64,000 nt of DNA. Origin: Zygnema cylindricum (lineage: Eukaryota > Streptophyta > Zygnematophyceae > Zygnematales > Zygnemataceae). The notes below the pieces were generated by a model. The model made no database searches. It had not been told where the DNA came from and saw only the letters and a program-made list of their open reading frames with translations. The stretch covers positions 248,001 through 312,000 of the forward strand of contig JBBHKE010000339.1 of the NCBI GenBank assembly GCA_037447655.1. Direction: 5' to 3'. The position numbers and the translations under genes were made by a program. Positions 1 to 11,935 of the stretch are shown here, piece after piece. The stretch's first letter is position 1. Each line of letters begins with the position of its first letter.

Positions 1-60
1 CCCCTCCTTCTATCCATCCCCTCCCCACCCCCCTCCCTCTCCCCCTCCCCCTCCTCATTC
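1..60. repeat. Pyrimidine-rich low-complexity tract
   Basis: Almost pure C and T, built from short CCCCTCC-like runs. It ends just before the splice acceptor at 81-82 and may be partly the polypyrimidine side of the preceding intron. Confidence 0.7.
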
Positions 61-82
61 TATTCTTTTGATTTCTCTTCAG

Positions 83-1050
83 GACAAAGTGTACCATATC
101 CATGGAACCGTAACAATGGACGTTTCTCCGTTGACCGCTTTCCATTTTTTTTCCGATCTCAACAATGGTACAAAATTTTTCCGAAATTGCGTAAGCGTCG
201 AAGTCGAAGATTGCGGAGATCATTTTCTTCTAACTCACTATATGAGATGGAAATTTCTCACTTTTTCTGGAGAGTACGATTTAAAGTACAACTGTTATAT
301 CGATAACATGAACCAAACTGTCCGTCTTCAATTGTGAGATTTTTTTTTCAAACTCCCATAAGTTTTGTAGTTCTCAACCTTTTGACTTGAAGTGAATGAA
401 ATTGAAATGAATTGAATTGAATTGAATGGAATTAGATTGAAGTGATTTTGTATCAGGTTTCATTTGAGTTTTGTACTTTTATCCGATGAGATATGCATCC
501 ATTGAATTGTTAATGTTGAGTTTTTTTTAAACAGATCCGAATAATATGTCGGTTAGCATGTGTTTAAAAAGTCACAATAACGCATACATAAAGCTGTAAT
601 TGGGTTTTTGGGAAAATATTAGGATATCTTCCCGATTCATGAAATCTTTTGAAGGTCTTATCACCGTCAAAGACATTCCAACAAATTGCGGAAAATTGGC
701 TTCAAAAGTTCAGTTTGACCAAAAGCTTCAGCCAATTGTTCGACTGCCTCTTTTCGGTAAGTATTTAGTTTAATCTTTAGTTTAATGCAGTTTTATCTTA
801 GTATGTAGTTTCTATTTTTTTTCTTTAGTATTCTTTAGTGTTCTTTTGTTTATTTTTCTTCATACATCCAATCATTTGCGTATTATTACATAACGCAAGT
901 GTTGACAAATGTTTCCTTCCTACTTTATTTATAAATTCCTCCCTTTTTATTTTTGCAGCTAGAATTGCGGGGAGGATTATTCGAAATGTGCTTATGGATC
1001 TTTGTCGTGAAGCGAAAATGGTTCAAAAAAATGACAGCGAATTAAATTGA
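83..1050 (+). CDS. DUF220-like SRPBCC/START-fold protein, 3' part (three exons)
   Basis: Seen: three exons, 83-333, 623-756 and 959-1050. Each is bounded by AG acceptors (81-82, 621-622, 957-958) and GT donors (334-335, 757-758), and the reading phases join exactly; the stop TGA is at 1048-1050. The upstream part lies outside the window. The 158-residue fragment reads as an alternating beta fold with a conserved Trp-Lys-Phe/Ser-Gly strand pair, an SRFMKSFEG block at the start of exon 2, and a C-terminal helix (IIRNVLMDLCREAK). Known: this order resembles plant DUF220 / coenzyme-Q-binding START-like proteins, whose ligand is unknown. Inference: it is an intact host gene and the only ordinary gene recognised here. 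The introns are 289 and 202 bp. The ATG at 68 lies in the upstream intron and is not the start. Exact family membership is from memory of the motif pattern. Confidence 0.68.
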
Positions 1051-1140
1051 GTTTTTTTTCTTTGGATTACTTCTAGTAAGGGCAATATCGGCTTTCTATT
1101 GTTGTTTGTAAAAGCCAACTACAAAAAAACTGTACACATT

Positions 1141-1146
1141 AATAAA
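1141..1146 (+). promoter_or_regulatory. Candidate poly(A) signal
   Basis: AATAAA lies 91 bp after the stop codon of the DUF220-like gene and is followed by a TGTAATAC stretch, consistent with a plant 3' end. Confidence 0.5.
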
Positions 1147-1791
1147 ATGTAATACAGTATTATCCGTCAAATCTTTTTTCTTATTTGATGTTTTTATTAG
1201 TTTTTTTTTTCGTTATTTTGTGGGGAGGAAATTGACATACCCAATTGCTGATTTTGTTACAATGACAATTTTATAATGCTTATCTTTTCTAATAATACTT
1301 TTCTTTTTTACGATGATAAAAAAGTATTAATTGCGAAAAGAAGTAAAGAATTTGTGTTAAGAAATAAATGTATAATGATAAAATGTCCAAGGAGAAAAAA
1401 TGAAAAAATGCTGTGTCAAAACATAACATGAAGATTTCGTTTTTAGGTAACCATTTACGTAAGCATGTTTTTTTTCTTTTGGGGGAAAACACAAGAGAAA
1501 TCAAATTCACAAAAGTCAAAATGAAAAAAAATCATCCTAAAACCCTTCCCTCTCTATACCTCCTATTCACACGAAAGTCATTTCCTCATCCTAATTTTAA
1601 TTCCTCATGATTTTTGTAAATTGAAAATTTATTTTTTCAGTCTCCTTTAAAAACTCTAGCGTAGAATAATAACTGATCTCAATGTGCATCTTTTGTTGAA
1701 TAACTGTGGAAATGTTTCCATGTATCTTTTCAGTTGAGAGTAACCTATTTTTGAAGCTTGTAGTAAATGTTGCGATATTCCATGAGTTTCT
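1147..1791. other. Intergenic AT-rich DNA, nothing recognised
   Basis: It holds poly-T and poly-A runs and only short chance ORFs. No repeat or gene signature was seen before the LTR that starts at 1792. Confidence 0.5.
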
Positions 1792-2928
1792 TGTTAGGAT
1801 TTACAATTGTTTACGTGATATTGGTTCGTAGTTAGTGTGGATTTAGATTTGGTCGTGCGTCGGTTCGCGGATTTGTTTTGTTTAGTTTCATTTTGTATTT
1901 TGTACGTGTACGTTTCACGTGTACACGATTAGATTTGGTTTGATTTGTTTAGTTCCGTTTGAGTTTTAGTACAGTACACCGTCAATCGCTATTAGAGTAT
2001 ATAACGCCAATTCGGTGCCCTTTTTTCAAAAAAAAAAACCCGAAATACAATCCATATATTTTTTCCATTATTCTAATTAGGTTTTTCAATTAGCGTTAAT
2101 AATAAAGTACACTGCGATGGATAGTGTGGATACGGACATGATATTTCCGTCAAAATGGTACTTTTGAATTACAAAGGCATAAAAGACCTTAACATTATTG
2201 AGCACACATGTGAATTGCACTGAAGAAAGAGATGAAAACTCGTCGACAAAATCACGTTCTCATATGTTAGTCCGTGACCATGTGAACAATGCGACGGCGT
2301 CAATTGATTTTGTACGAATACACATATTACTGTAGACATCGAAATGGTATTATTATTCAGGACAACCCAAATTACAGTTAGGGATTAATTAGTATATATA
2401 TATTTTTTTCAATTTTTTTTTTCCCAATTAGTGTTAATAACACTAATTTTTTTTTACGCTATTTATTCCTTTACTCTAATAGCGATTGACGGTGTACTTC
2501 AGGAAGTTTCGTTTCGTGCGTAGTACGTCTAGTAGTTTCGTTTTGTGTAAGTTAAGATGTTCGTACATGACTTTGTTAGATTCGTTTCTAGTAGTTTCAT
2601 TTTGTGTAGTACCATATTTGCATCTAAGTACATTATGACGCTTCTAGAGATAGTGTTCTAGATTGTTTCAGTGGCTAAGTTAAAAAGCCATCGTGTGAGT
2701 TAGATTGAATTAATTAAGAGAAAATCAAGAGAAAATTGGGTGAGAGATTTAAGAGATAATTAAGGATTGAGTTAATATGAGTTTATTTTATTGAGTATTC
2801 AATTTGCCTCCATTTTGGAATATGAGCTTCCAATGTGTTTGTAGTGTTTGATGTAATTTCAATTTCGCTTCCTCATTGAAACATTTGAGTGATTGTGAGC
2901 GCATTCCAATTGACTTTTATTCCTATCA
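1792..2928 (+). repeat. 5' LTR of copia element A (with nested MITE)
   Basis: It begins TGTTAGG and ends CCTATCA directly before a recognisable primer-binding site at 2929. Removing the nested MITE at 1977-2494 leaves an LTR of about 617 bp. No 3' LTR remains, because the element is truncated downstream; the boundaries therefore rest on the TG...CA ends and the primer site rather than on an LTR pair. Confidence 0.6.
1977..2494. mobile_element. Tc1/mariner-type MITE with TA duplication
   Basis: The first 23 bases (CACCGTCAATCGC...) are the exact reverse complement of the last 23. TA dinucleotides flank both ends (1975-1976 and 2495-2496). The 518 bp interior has no coding capacity, and it contains a 23-bp near-perfect palindrome at 2426-2448. 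TA duplication plus terminal inverted repeats is the pattern of mariner-superfamily non-autonomous elements. It sits inside the LTR of element A and so is younger. Confidence 0.8.
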
Positions 2929-2946
2929 TTTAGTATCGGAGCAGTG
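2929..2946 (+). promoter_or_regulatory. Primer-binding site of element A (tRNA-iMet 3' end type)
   Basis: TAGTATCGGAGC, immediately after the LTR, differs at two positions from TGGTATCAGAGC, the usual plant copia site complementary to the 3' end of initiator tRNA-Met. This contrasts with the anticodon-arm type sites of the other copia families in the window. Confidence 0.65.
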
Positions 2947-5204
2947 TTTATTCCATTCAAATTTGAGTTAAGAATTAATTACAAAGTGAGAGTTTATAAG
3001 TTATGAGTGGAATTCTCCTCTCACCTTGGGAGATAAGGAGCTTATAAAAATTACGTGGAAAGAGTAAGACATCGCAAGGGAGGAAAACACTGGAACCGGT
3101 TTTGGAGTTGAAGAATTGGAGAGTCTCTCAATGGCGAAGAATGTACCATTCGTTGATCATTACTATCGATGAACTTACGAATCTCTCGGCAAAAAGAAAG
3201 AAATTTTCGAAAACACCTTTGGTGGTAATTTAGATGATGAGAGTTCTAAGCAGCTGAACGGGAAAGGAAGCACCTTTGCGATGATGATGATGGTCAGATC
3301 AAATGAAGAGTCCAACCAGACGAATAGTTGATTAAGCGTATTCTAAAAACCACTAATGAAACGATATCATGGAAAAATATATGAGGAACCTTTCTCCAAA
3401 GAAAACCAGAAAATTACTTATTGGGAAAATACCATTAGACGCGAAGAAGAAAATGGATGTTAAAGATATGCGTTTTGGCCCAGCTTTACTGAGTAGAGGT
3501 GTTTGGTTCATGACATATGTTGTCGTACAACTCATGCTTGTTAGACTCATCTACAAAACTTGTATGAGAAAGGATTTGCAACTAAGTCTAATTATGTATT
3601 TCAAGAATTTATTCAGTTTAGGATGTAAAGTAATGAGTCAATTGACGATGCTCTAAAAAGATTTAATGTTTTGATAGAGCAATTGAATAACGCAAGAAAG
3701 TTTCCTTCTGAAGATGAAAAAAAATTGTGTTTCTAAATAGATTACCATCTAAGTTTGATGTCACAGTAGAAGTCAAGATCTACAAAGAAACCCACTTTTG
3801 ATTTTGTTATTAACCTTCTAAAAAGTGCAAGAAGAGTAAAGAGAAAGATAACAAATTTTTTGGAAATAGTGGAAATCTAAATGTAAACCTCACTGACACA
3901 TTTGAGGTATATTTTCCACGTGGTCGTAGAGGTAGATGAAGGTTTAGATCAAGAGCGGGTAGAAATAATTTTCAATATTTAGGTTTTGGAAGATATTATA
4001 GAAATCAAGGTAATCTAAGTCTTGTCACTTGTTATGAGTGTTATAAGAAAGGACATATGGCTATTAACAGTCCAGATAGGGAAAAGCAGAGCAATATTTG
4101 TCAAAAATGGGGACATGTTAGTGCTCACTGATTAAACAAAATGGAGGAGGATCATCTTATTACGCGGAAAGAGGACAAGGTCGAGTTGGACAATGAGGAC
4201 GAGTTGGTGGAAGATTAGGACAATCACGTGGAGGAGGACATCAAACCTAATATTCCGATTCTTATAACGATCAAAGGGATAAGTCTCCAAATTTTTCTAT
4301 GATGATGAAAAAAATGGAAATATTGCTATCAATTCTACAAATTCCGCATACGGGAATCAAAGGTTTAGAAACTGGATAGTTGATTGTGGAGCAACTCATC
4401 ATGTTTGTAGTGATCTTAGTTTTTTTACAGAATTTAGAAAGCTTACAGTTCCTAAACTATTACAATTGATAGTGGACAAGTTGTCCCAATTGATAGAGTG
4501 CGAACTGTCAGATTAGATTTACCTGTCAAGAATATGAATGGTAAAATTGTTGTAATGAAGGTGAATGTTAACAATACTTTGTACTTTCCCGATGTAGTTG
4601 TAAACCTTGTTAGTGTTCTTAAAATACAAAGGAATGGTGGTAGAGTAACCTCGTTTGAAAATGGAAGAATAGTTTTCCAAGATAGAGAATGAAATCAATT
4701 TGGAGAAGGTTATGTAACTGGTTGTATGAAAAGTAAATTAAAATGGATTAGACCACAAAAAGATCAGGGTCAAAACATTTCTGTTAATAGTGTAAGTTCA
4801 TGAAAATGGGATTTAGTTTTATAGCATCATAAACTTTGTCATACTTTTGAGTCTAATATAAAAAATATGATGAAAAGTGTTGCGGTAAAAGGCTTAGAGT
4901 ATGTATCGGGAGAGAAAGTTTGAGGTTGTAACGGTTGCGGCAAAGGAAAACAAATTAAGAAGTCTCATTTGTAAAAGATGTGAAGTATAAAGCTAGTGCT
5001 CCCCTTAAGCTAATTCATGTAGAATTATGTGGAGATGTCAAACTAGTAAGTTTAGGGGGACACAAAAATATATTTGTTATTGTGGGTGATTATAGTCGAA
5101 GAGTTGGGTATATTTGCTATAACATAAGTTAGAAGCGTTGTGTAAGTTTTAAGAATTTTTATTATGGCTAAGAGAGAAACAGATAGAAAGTTAAAAGCAA
5201 TTAG
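2947..5204 (+). pseudogene. Decayed copia gag-pol, element A
   Basis: Fragments lie in copia order but with many stops and frameshifts. A UBN2-type Gag segment is near 3570-3780 (an ALKRFNVLIEQLNNARKFPSEDE-like stretch split by stops). Two zinc knuckles follow at 4030-4130; the first has its last Cys changed to Ser. An aspartic protease block is at 4372-4445, reading DCGA where DSGA is expected. The GAG-pre-integrase HHCC region is at about 4815-4960, and the integrase N-terminal catalytic block at 4985-5130. It stops at 5204, where element E begins. RT and RNase H are absent. The Gag and zinc-knuckle sequences differ clearly from the B, C and D families, so this is a separate and older copia lineage. 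Confidence 0.7.
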
Positions 5205-6090
5205 TGTTGTTTTGAAAGCTTTGGTCCTCACTAAGTCTCATATGTGAGGGGAGTGTCTTCTGGGTACTTAGTTTATTTTATGGAAGTCTGGTTCAGTACT
5301 TACCATAATTAGTGTGACAGTGAAGAGTGAGGGAGTACACTGTGTATCACACTCTTGGGACACGCGTTAGCAAACTGAGATGAGACGTTCTGCAAGAATT
5401 TGTTCTACAATAAGATTCACCGGAAGACCGAGGTGTCACACAAAGTTTCATCTTGGATGAAACTTTTGAAAGATGGACGGCGAAGATTTGGTGCCTACGG
5501 ACGCTGGTCAACCAAGACCGCGTCTATGATTATCCGAAGTGTTTTTTACAATACAGTGTGACATAACATATCCTTGTTTTGTACATAAGGGTGTTTTGTT
5601 TAATTAAGGACTCAATTTAGATTCATTTTGTATAACATACCCATACCTTGACATATTTAGGTATCCTCCCTAGCTCTAGTAGATATTATTCATGCATGGC
5701 TAATATGCCTTCTTACCTTCGTTAGGATTGTGAGTGGCTACTAGCTTTCTAAGGGATAGATCTTTTAAGTGTACGAGTAGGACTTAACCATTTTAGAAGT
5801 TAGGAACTTGTTGTATCAAATTATGCTTTAGCATTTTGATATCTTTGACTTAGAGTTTCTCTCAGATCTGTTTGCAGATTTTTGTTTAAATTTGCACTTG
5901 TGTTCCTTTTTGTATTATCTGCATTGTGTCAGATTTGTAAATCAATTGGTTGTCGATTTTGTCTTTGGCTCTGTTCTAAGGTTGTTTGTTTTTCTGAGCA
6001 ACTATGAGAGCTTCTTGCTTATATTAATTTTGTGATGACTACTCTTGCCTCATCCTCATCTTCAATGGGTGTATTACCCACAAAACAACA
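5205..6090 (+). repeat. 5' LTR of copia element E
   Basis: It begins TGTTGTTTTGAAAGC, matching the start of the B-element LTR, and ends CAAAACAACA. Aligned parts with B include the GTGACAGTGAAG and CTTGGGACACGCGT blocks. As in B and D, the LTR runs past the gag ATG (6035) and ends at the second base of a codon, 18 codons in. Confidence 0.75.
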
Positions 6091-7083
6091 AGTTCCAGGC
6101 CCACCCTTACGAATACTAGTTTTCGATGGAAGAAAATACCTTTGTTGGTCTAATTTGGTGGAGTCTTATTTTACTCAGGTTATACTTTTTGATGTTGTTG
6201 ATGGCATTAATGGTGAAACTGATGCATCCTATGGCTGAAAAATCAGCAAGCTTTGCATCTCTTAAAGTTAAAGATTTTAAAAGATCTACTTATGTCACAT
6301 ATGAAGATGAAAAAGGCATCAAAAATTTGGCCTTCACTGAAAACTATCTATTTTAAAGCTAATGCTCAGCATGAGATTATTACAGCTGGGAACATTTGGG
6401 ACTATAGGTATACAGGTGGTAGCATGGCTAAATATTATAATGGACTTAGACTTTTGTTGACAGAGAATGCATGTTCAAGGCGAAACTTCTCTCTTTATCT
6501 TCAGGCTATGATTCTTATGCGAGGTCTTCTTGAAGAATATGAAAGAGCCTCAACAAATCAGAAAGAAATGAATAAGTCAAGAATCTAGCGACAACCATAG
6601 AACTAATGCTAGAGGGAGAGTCAACAGTTATAACTTTTTATCATTGAAAGTCTTATGTAGCCTTTAACGCTAGTATCAAAGAAACAGATCTCAAGGTTAC
6701 CAAGGTTTTCAGCCATATAACAAATGTGTCTATTATTATAATCAATGACATCTGTATAAACAATGTCCTAAGTTTCTTAAAGCTTGTATAAACAATGTCC
6801 TAAGTTTCTTAAAGCTTGTGAAACAGGTGTGTTTAAAAATGGATGGAAGCCAAAAGGGATATACACAACACAGAGGCCACCTCTTACACCACTGACTCCT
6901 AAAACTGAGGTGTTTTGAGATGACACAGCGAAGCCGGAGTCGGTTGACAAGGGAAATGCGCAAGATGTTGTCAGTTTTCCAAAAACCGACGACAAAGGGT
7001 TCTTTGCACTTGCAAAAGTGATGGGGGGAGACAAAGACTACGGGTGGATCATGTACTTCGGAAGATCTTCTCACATGTTTTAA
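6091..7083 (+). pseudogene. Truncated copia gag-protease, element E
   Basis: Gag begins in the LTR at 6032/6035 with a Ser-rich N-terminus, then V-P-G-P-P-L-R, and continues through three frames: 6032-6238, 6253-6588 and the zinc-knuckle region near 6715-6790. The TAGN-IWDY-TGGSM block (about 6360-6430) matches Gag of B and D. The zinc knuckle is disrupted by a 32-bp tandem duplication. The coding region ends just after the protease motif (GWIMYFGRSSHM, about 7045-7080), where DSG has become YFG. No integrase, RT or 3' LTR follows. It is dead and truncated at its 3' end. Confidence 0.75.
6753..6816 (+). repeat. 32-bp perfect tandem duplication
   Basis: Two identical 32-base units (6753-6784 and 6785-6816) lie within the zinc-knuckle region of element E. 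The length is not a multiple of three, so it shifts the frame. Confidence 0.9.
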
Positions 7084-8827
7084 CTAAATTAGTTAGCAGA
7101 TTTATACGATGTAATTTCTGTTCATGCCTCATTTGTTTCTGTCGTTTCAACTTTTTTTCCGCGTTACATATTCTATTATTATTTTCATAAGGTTCATAAA
7201 TTGTATACAATGATTACGAACATTGGTATATATATATTTTTTTAAATACAATACAAATACTTTTTACTTTTTTTTTTTATGTGACCAACATTACAAACAT
7301 TGGTTTTTTTTTTTTTTGGATAAATACAATACAAACACTTTATAGTTGCTTATAGCGATTAGTGCGAACGTTTCAATCGTGACGAATTATACGTAACAAA
7401 CGCATTGAACCTTTTGAACAAATCGAAAAAAATCGTTAATGAATTCTCATCCGTACAATTTCCGTACAATAATAAAAAAAAAAAATTTACATATAGCGCA
7501 GTTTGTAAGTTTCCTGATAAATGAGCGCTAAAGTATTATACATGTTTAAATAAATGTACCACTCCATGTTTGTATCGGAATTCCTTCATCAAGTGGTAGC
7601 GGACAATGTAAAATTAGGCTACGCCAGGACTCTGGCACACCCAGGTTCGAACATCCGCAAGGGCACATTTTTATCAAAACAATTTGGGCATGGTTGCGTC
7701 TGTCGAAGTGAAGAGAAGATAGTAAAAAGCTTAGGAGGGAGGAGGGTAGGATACAGGGAGGCAGCTTCCTCGCGGTTTCGTTTTCAATGTTTTATGGTGA
7801 CTTCTTTCAAAATTTTTTGAAAAAGGCACCCGTACAATTTTCAAACTTGCCGCGCGAAAATAGTGTGACATTTCAACGTCTCTTTTCGAAAATGTCTGTA
7901 CATTTCCGAAGAATAGACCTACAAGTTACGAGATATTTGTGTTCAGTTCACTAAACAGAAAGTACCAATAACTATGGCGTATCTTTCGTTACTTCTGTAC
8001 ATTTTTTTTTTTTCCCATAAATTTCCAGTTTCAATTTAAAGAATTTTGCGATTTTCAAAATCGCCGCTTAATATACGCTTATTCGAAAATTTTAAATCCA
8101 CATTTGAACAACATCAAATACTTTGAATACTTTGTTTTGGTGATACTTTGATTACTTTGTTTTATCATGTTAATTGCAAGTAAGTATTAATGATATTTTT
8201 TTTTATGGAAAATGATGACAATTTTTTGTTTCTTATAGCCTAAATTTTTTAATAACCAAATTTTTTTTTAGGACCATAATTGGGTTTTAATCAAACCCCT
8301 ATAAACCTTTAATCACGTAATGATAATGTGCTAACCAAGCCCCTAAAACCCCTACACGTATCTTTGAGAAAAAAAAAATATATTTATATATATAAATATA
8401 TATAATATACATAAAAACTATATATATAAAAAAACAGAAAAAAAGTTTGTCGTCTTAATTCTAGAAAACATTAACACTCCAAAAATATAAACCCTTGTTG
8501 AAATTGAACTCTTTTAAGTCCTTTGTTTTTCGTATGATGAAGTTGAGTCATTGCTTTTAATCTATATAAAAATAAAAAATAAACCTACGATTTTGTATAT
8601 GTTGCTAAGGAAACCAAAGCTAGGCGAAATTTTGTAGACAATCTTTTTGATTTGGAAATTTCATTCCATTAGCAACAGAAAATAATGACATCTTCTAAAA
8701 TAAAAGAATAACACCTTCATGTCTCTACCTCTCTTTCACCACCACCTCTATCACGACCCCCAACTACTCCTAGTGGTTCATTGATATCGAATGTGAGACA
8801 TCAAGCAAAACATCAAATCCTCCGTCT
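7084..8827. other. AT-rich intergenic DNA with minor repeats
   Basis: No gene recognised. An imperfect direct repeat at about 7200-7345 carries AAATACAATACAAA twice. An AT dinucleotide-rich stretch lies at 8365-8435. At 7590-7670 there is a weak tRNA-like pattern, with a TGGTAGCGGA A-box-like and a GGTTCGAACATCC B-box-like sequence, which could be a SINE relic but has no clear ends. The 88-residue ORF at 7554-7820 spans it and looks like chance. Confidence 0.45.
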
Positions 8828-11800
8828 TTGACCGCGTTATCGTGGACCCCTCTAGTTTTAGAGAAGAAATCAACTCCTGTACCCAACGCGGAGCCTTCTC
8901 GAGTTCCATGTCCTGGGTGTGGTAAGTTGTTCGCAGATGGGGCCTGTGTCTCGAGACATTCAAAAGCTTGTCCAAGGACCAAAGCTAATATCCCCCCACT
9001 TTCCCTTGAATATCCTAGGCACCCTCATGTTCGTCGCCAACCATCTCTGTCTGATTGGCAGTTTGTTTGAGGCCATGATGTTCTTACGTGCTATCACTTG
9101 GGCTACCCGCGTCCGTGTCATTACACTCGTATACCCATCATCTTCGAGAACATTTCTAAACAGCTTTGCATTTTCATTTAGATTTATAGGCTAATGATGT
9201 GTCAAATGAAGTAGCATGGCATCTACTATTTATGTTTTTGCTTTGGGTTTTAGTTTTGCCATCTCGAGAGGGAGCTAGTTGAGCTCGTGAGAGTAGGGCT
9301 TGATATCAGCGCTTTTTGCGTGGCGATTGGGAGTCTTTACAACAAGAGCATACAAATCGAGTTATTGGCCTTTCTGTCTCACCACCTCGTCGTTGCGCCT
9401 CATTACGGAATTTTACAGCGAGACTGCACCGAGTTGTCCTCCTTGGTCATTCGAGTGTATTTTCCTAAAATGCGAGAGCTCGTTGGCCTTTCACACACTC
9501 TCCATCTTCAGAGGCAACTATTGACGCGTTGCGTTTGTTACATCCTCTTACACTTGGTGACATCCTCTCATTTGTTGAAGGGCATGATCCTCTTGAATCG
9601 TTTGATTTGGATCGTGAAGCCTTTACCAAGGCCCTCAACAAGTCCTTGCACCTTTCGACGAGAGGTCCCTCTGGGATGGTTTATGAATTACTCCATGATA
9701 TCTTTCCTCCTGAGACCCCATCCGTAGGATTCGACCTCCTCTTTAAGGTAACCTCTAAGATGGCTTGTGGTCACATTCCCCATAGTGTAGTCCCGCTTCT
9801 TTCTGCCGCTCGACTTGTGGTTGTTTCTAAGCCTGCTGGTGAGATTCATCCAATGGCCATTGGTGAAGTTTTGTACTGCTTGGTGGCTCGTGCTATTTGC
9901 ATCTAACTCCAAGGAGTGTTTCACAACCATTTTCGTCGCTTCAAGTTGGTGTTGCTACAAAAGAGGGTTGCGAGGCTGTTATCTATAACTTGCGAACTGT
10001 TTTAAATCTGGTTTGGACACCGTGGTCTCTCACGTGGATGTGGCTAATGCCTTCAATACAATATTGAAAAGTAAGCTTTAGTAAGCCTTAGAAATTTGAG
10101 TCTAAAACTTAGAATATTTTTGGAATACCAACTGTTCAATATTGACCATATTTAGTGTAGATTTTTTGTAGTATCTACACGAATTGATATCTTTAAGTTA
10201 ATTAGTGTGTAGGGCCGCCAATGAATGTAGACGTGATAAGAATCACCCGGATTTTTAGGGTATAGATATTGTTAGTGGACAATTCTGGTCCAAACACTTA
10301 GATTTTTGTCTGTAGGGTGTCTGGTGAACCATGTACATACGTTTTAGATGTTTTCTAGATCTTTTGAGTATTTAGTTCAATTAGGATTGATCAATTCAAA
10401 ATAGAATGTACATTCTACACAAGAATGAAGGAAATGAGAGCACTGAGTGCAGTTTAAGGTGTTTTATGCTCTATTGTCTCTAATTTGCTTGTAGTACATG
10501 TTTGTTTGGTTGAAATACCTCTTTCGTTTGGAGTTACATATCTTACACTATAGATCTAGTCTTTTAGGCATTTCTCTTTGGGTTTGCTTCCGCTAACATG
10601 TCTGATAATGACTCAGCTCCTATTGCAAGTGCTCCTATTAGCCCTAGTGCTCCTATTAGCCCTAGTGCTCCACCTGCTCCTGCTGGTGCAAGTGTGGCTC
10701 CTAGTGGGAGTGGATCACAGCCGAGTCTTAATGCCCATGACCTCCAACATACAATTGATGGTAATGCTATTTTACGAGAACTACAAATTGCACCTTCACC
10801 TATCAATCAATTGTTCCCTTTTGTTCGATCCTTAAATGCGCGGCCTAGCCCTCTACTCTTTCCTCTTGGGGGTCTTTTGGGTGATGTTGCCACTATAGAG
10901 TCCGCAACCGGCACTCGCCAAGGTGATCCTTTAGGGGCACTAATTTTTGCTCTTGCCCATCTTCAGGCATTACGAGCGTCAAACACAACCTTCCGGGCTG
11001 CTTATTTCCTTCAACCGTGGATGACACATATATCGTAGGTCCGTGCGATCAAGTTTTTTTTGCTTTCTCTCATTTTGTGGACCAACTTCATTGGATCGGT
11101 TTCTATGTTAAACCATCTAAGTGTGTGGCTTGGTGCCCACGAGGTTTGCAGGCAGATTTGCGCCTCCCCAACGATTTTGGTCTTGCATCTCACGATGAGG
11201 GTATCAAGGCTTTAGGTTGCCCTATTGGTGGTACTTTTTTGATCAAATTGGTGGTTGAGGATGCGTTGTTGGAGGATCTTTCTCACAGCGACGATCTCCC
11301 TAAGCTGTCGGATGCACAAGGGGTGTTTTCGATCTTGATGCGTTGTTTTGTTCCTTGCCTTCTCTATCTTGCGCGCACTTTACCACCTACAACTTTTTTT
11401 TTTCTTCCTTTAAAGATTTTGACGACAAACCTTTCAGCGTGCTTCAATACCTCGTTGGTCATGGGATTTTTTTGTCATCAAGAGGGGCCATTCGCTCATC
11501 AACAAACCAGTCTCCCTATTTGTAGTGGCGGTTTAGGTTTGATTTCCGGGGCCAAAGTTGCGCCAACCGCGTATCTGGGTAGTTGGGCTTTGGTGGTTCC
11601 TACCATCAATTCTCGTTTTATTGTGGATGATGTCCCCATTCTGTCGCATGTTGTCTCTATGGTGGAAGACGCGATGTTTCCATTTCACGAAGCTCTCCTT
11701 TTCGCTCGTGCGCTACTTCCCTCGGATGCTTGAAATCCAAGTTCCACCTTTTCATTCTCTCATGGCCAAAACTAACTCCCAACTTCAACAACGCATATTT

Positions 11801-11935
11801 GGGTAAGTGGCCGCCGCTGATTTTATGAAACTCTTGGAGGCGCTACCTTTTTCTCAAGCGCGTGCTCATCTACGTTCGTTTTTTGGGCCTGGGGTTGGTG
11901 CGTGGCTTCAAGCAACACCAATTTTTTGACGCTCC
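8828..11935 (+). pseudogene. Non-LTR (LINE-like) reverse transcriptase, broken
   Basis: A C2HC-type zinc finger (CPGCGKLF...SRHSKACP) lies at about 8905-8970. After a degenerate stretch, RT sequence runs from 9529 through 11733 in several frames. Seen: an LSTRGPSGMVYELL block (9655), AARLVVVSKPAGEIHPMAIGE (9807; RPIAIGE-like), motif A HVDVANAFNT (10030-10058), motif B TRQGDPLGALIFALAH (10912-10960) and motif C DDTYIVGP (11020-11040). A thumb-like region follows to 11733, then a terminal FSQARAHLRSFFGPGVGAWL block at 11850-11910. It is interrupted by a solo LTR at 10062-10749; joining 10061 to 10755 restores the reading frame through motif A. It has several frameshifts and stops and no endonuclease that I recognise. 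The motif set suits a non-LTR-like RT group seen in algae and early plants; the clade is uncertain. Confidence 0.62.
10062..10749 (+). repeat. Solo copia LTR with 5-bp target duplication TACAA
   Basis: TACAA flanks both sides (10057-10061 and 10750-10754). The insert starts TATTGAAAAG, a TG-to-TA change from a C-like TGTTGAAA start, and ends CTCCAACA. Near its 3' end an ATG at 10598 opens a Ser/Ala/Pro-rich reading frame of 50 codons that runs to the LTR end, breaking after two bases of a codon. This is the same LTR/gag overlap as in the B, C, D and E families. Excision joins the RT reading frame of the host LINE exactly (ANAFNT-IDGNAIL), which supports the boundaries. Confidence 0.78.

Noticed and set aside
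838-1050. Independent 70-codon ORF
   Set aside because: Its 5' half is intron. Only 959-1050 is exon, joined in phase to 623-756.
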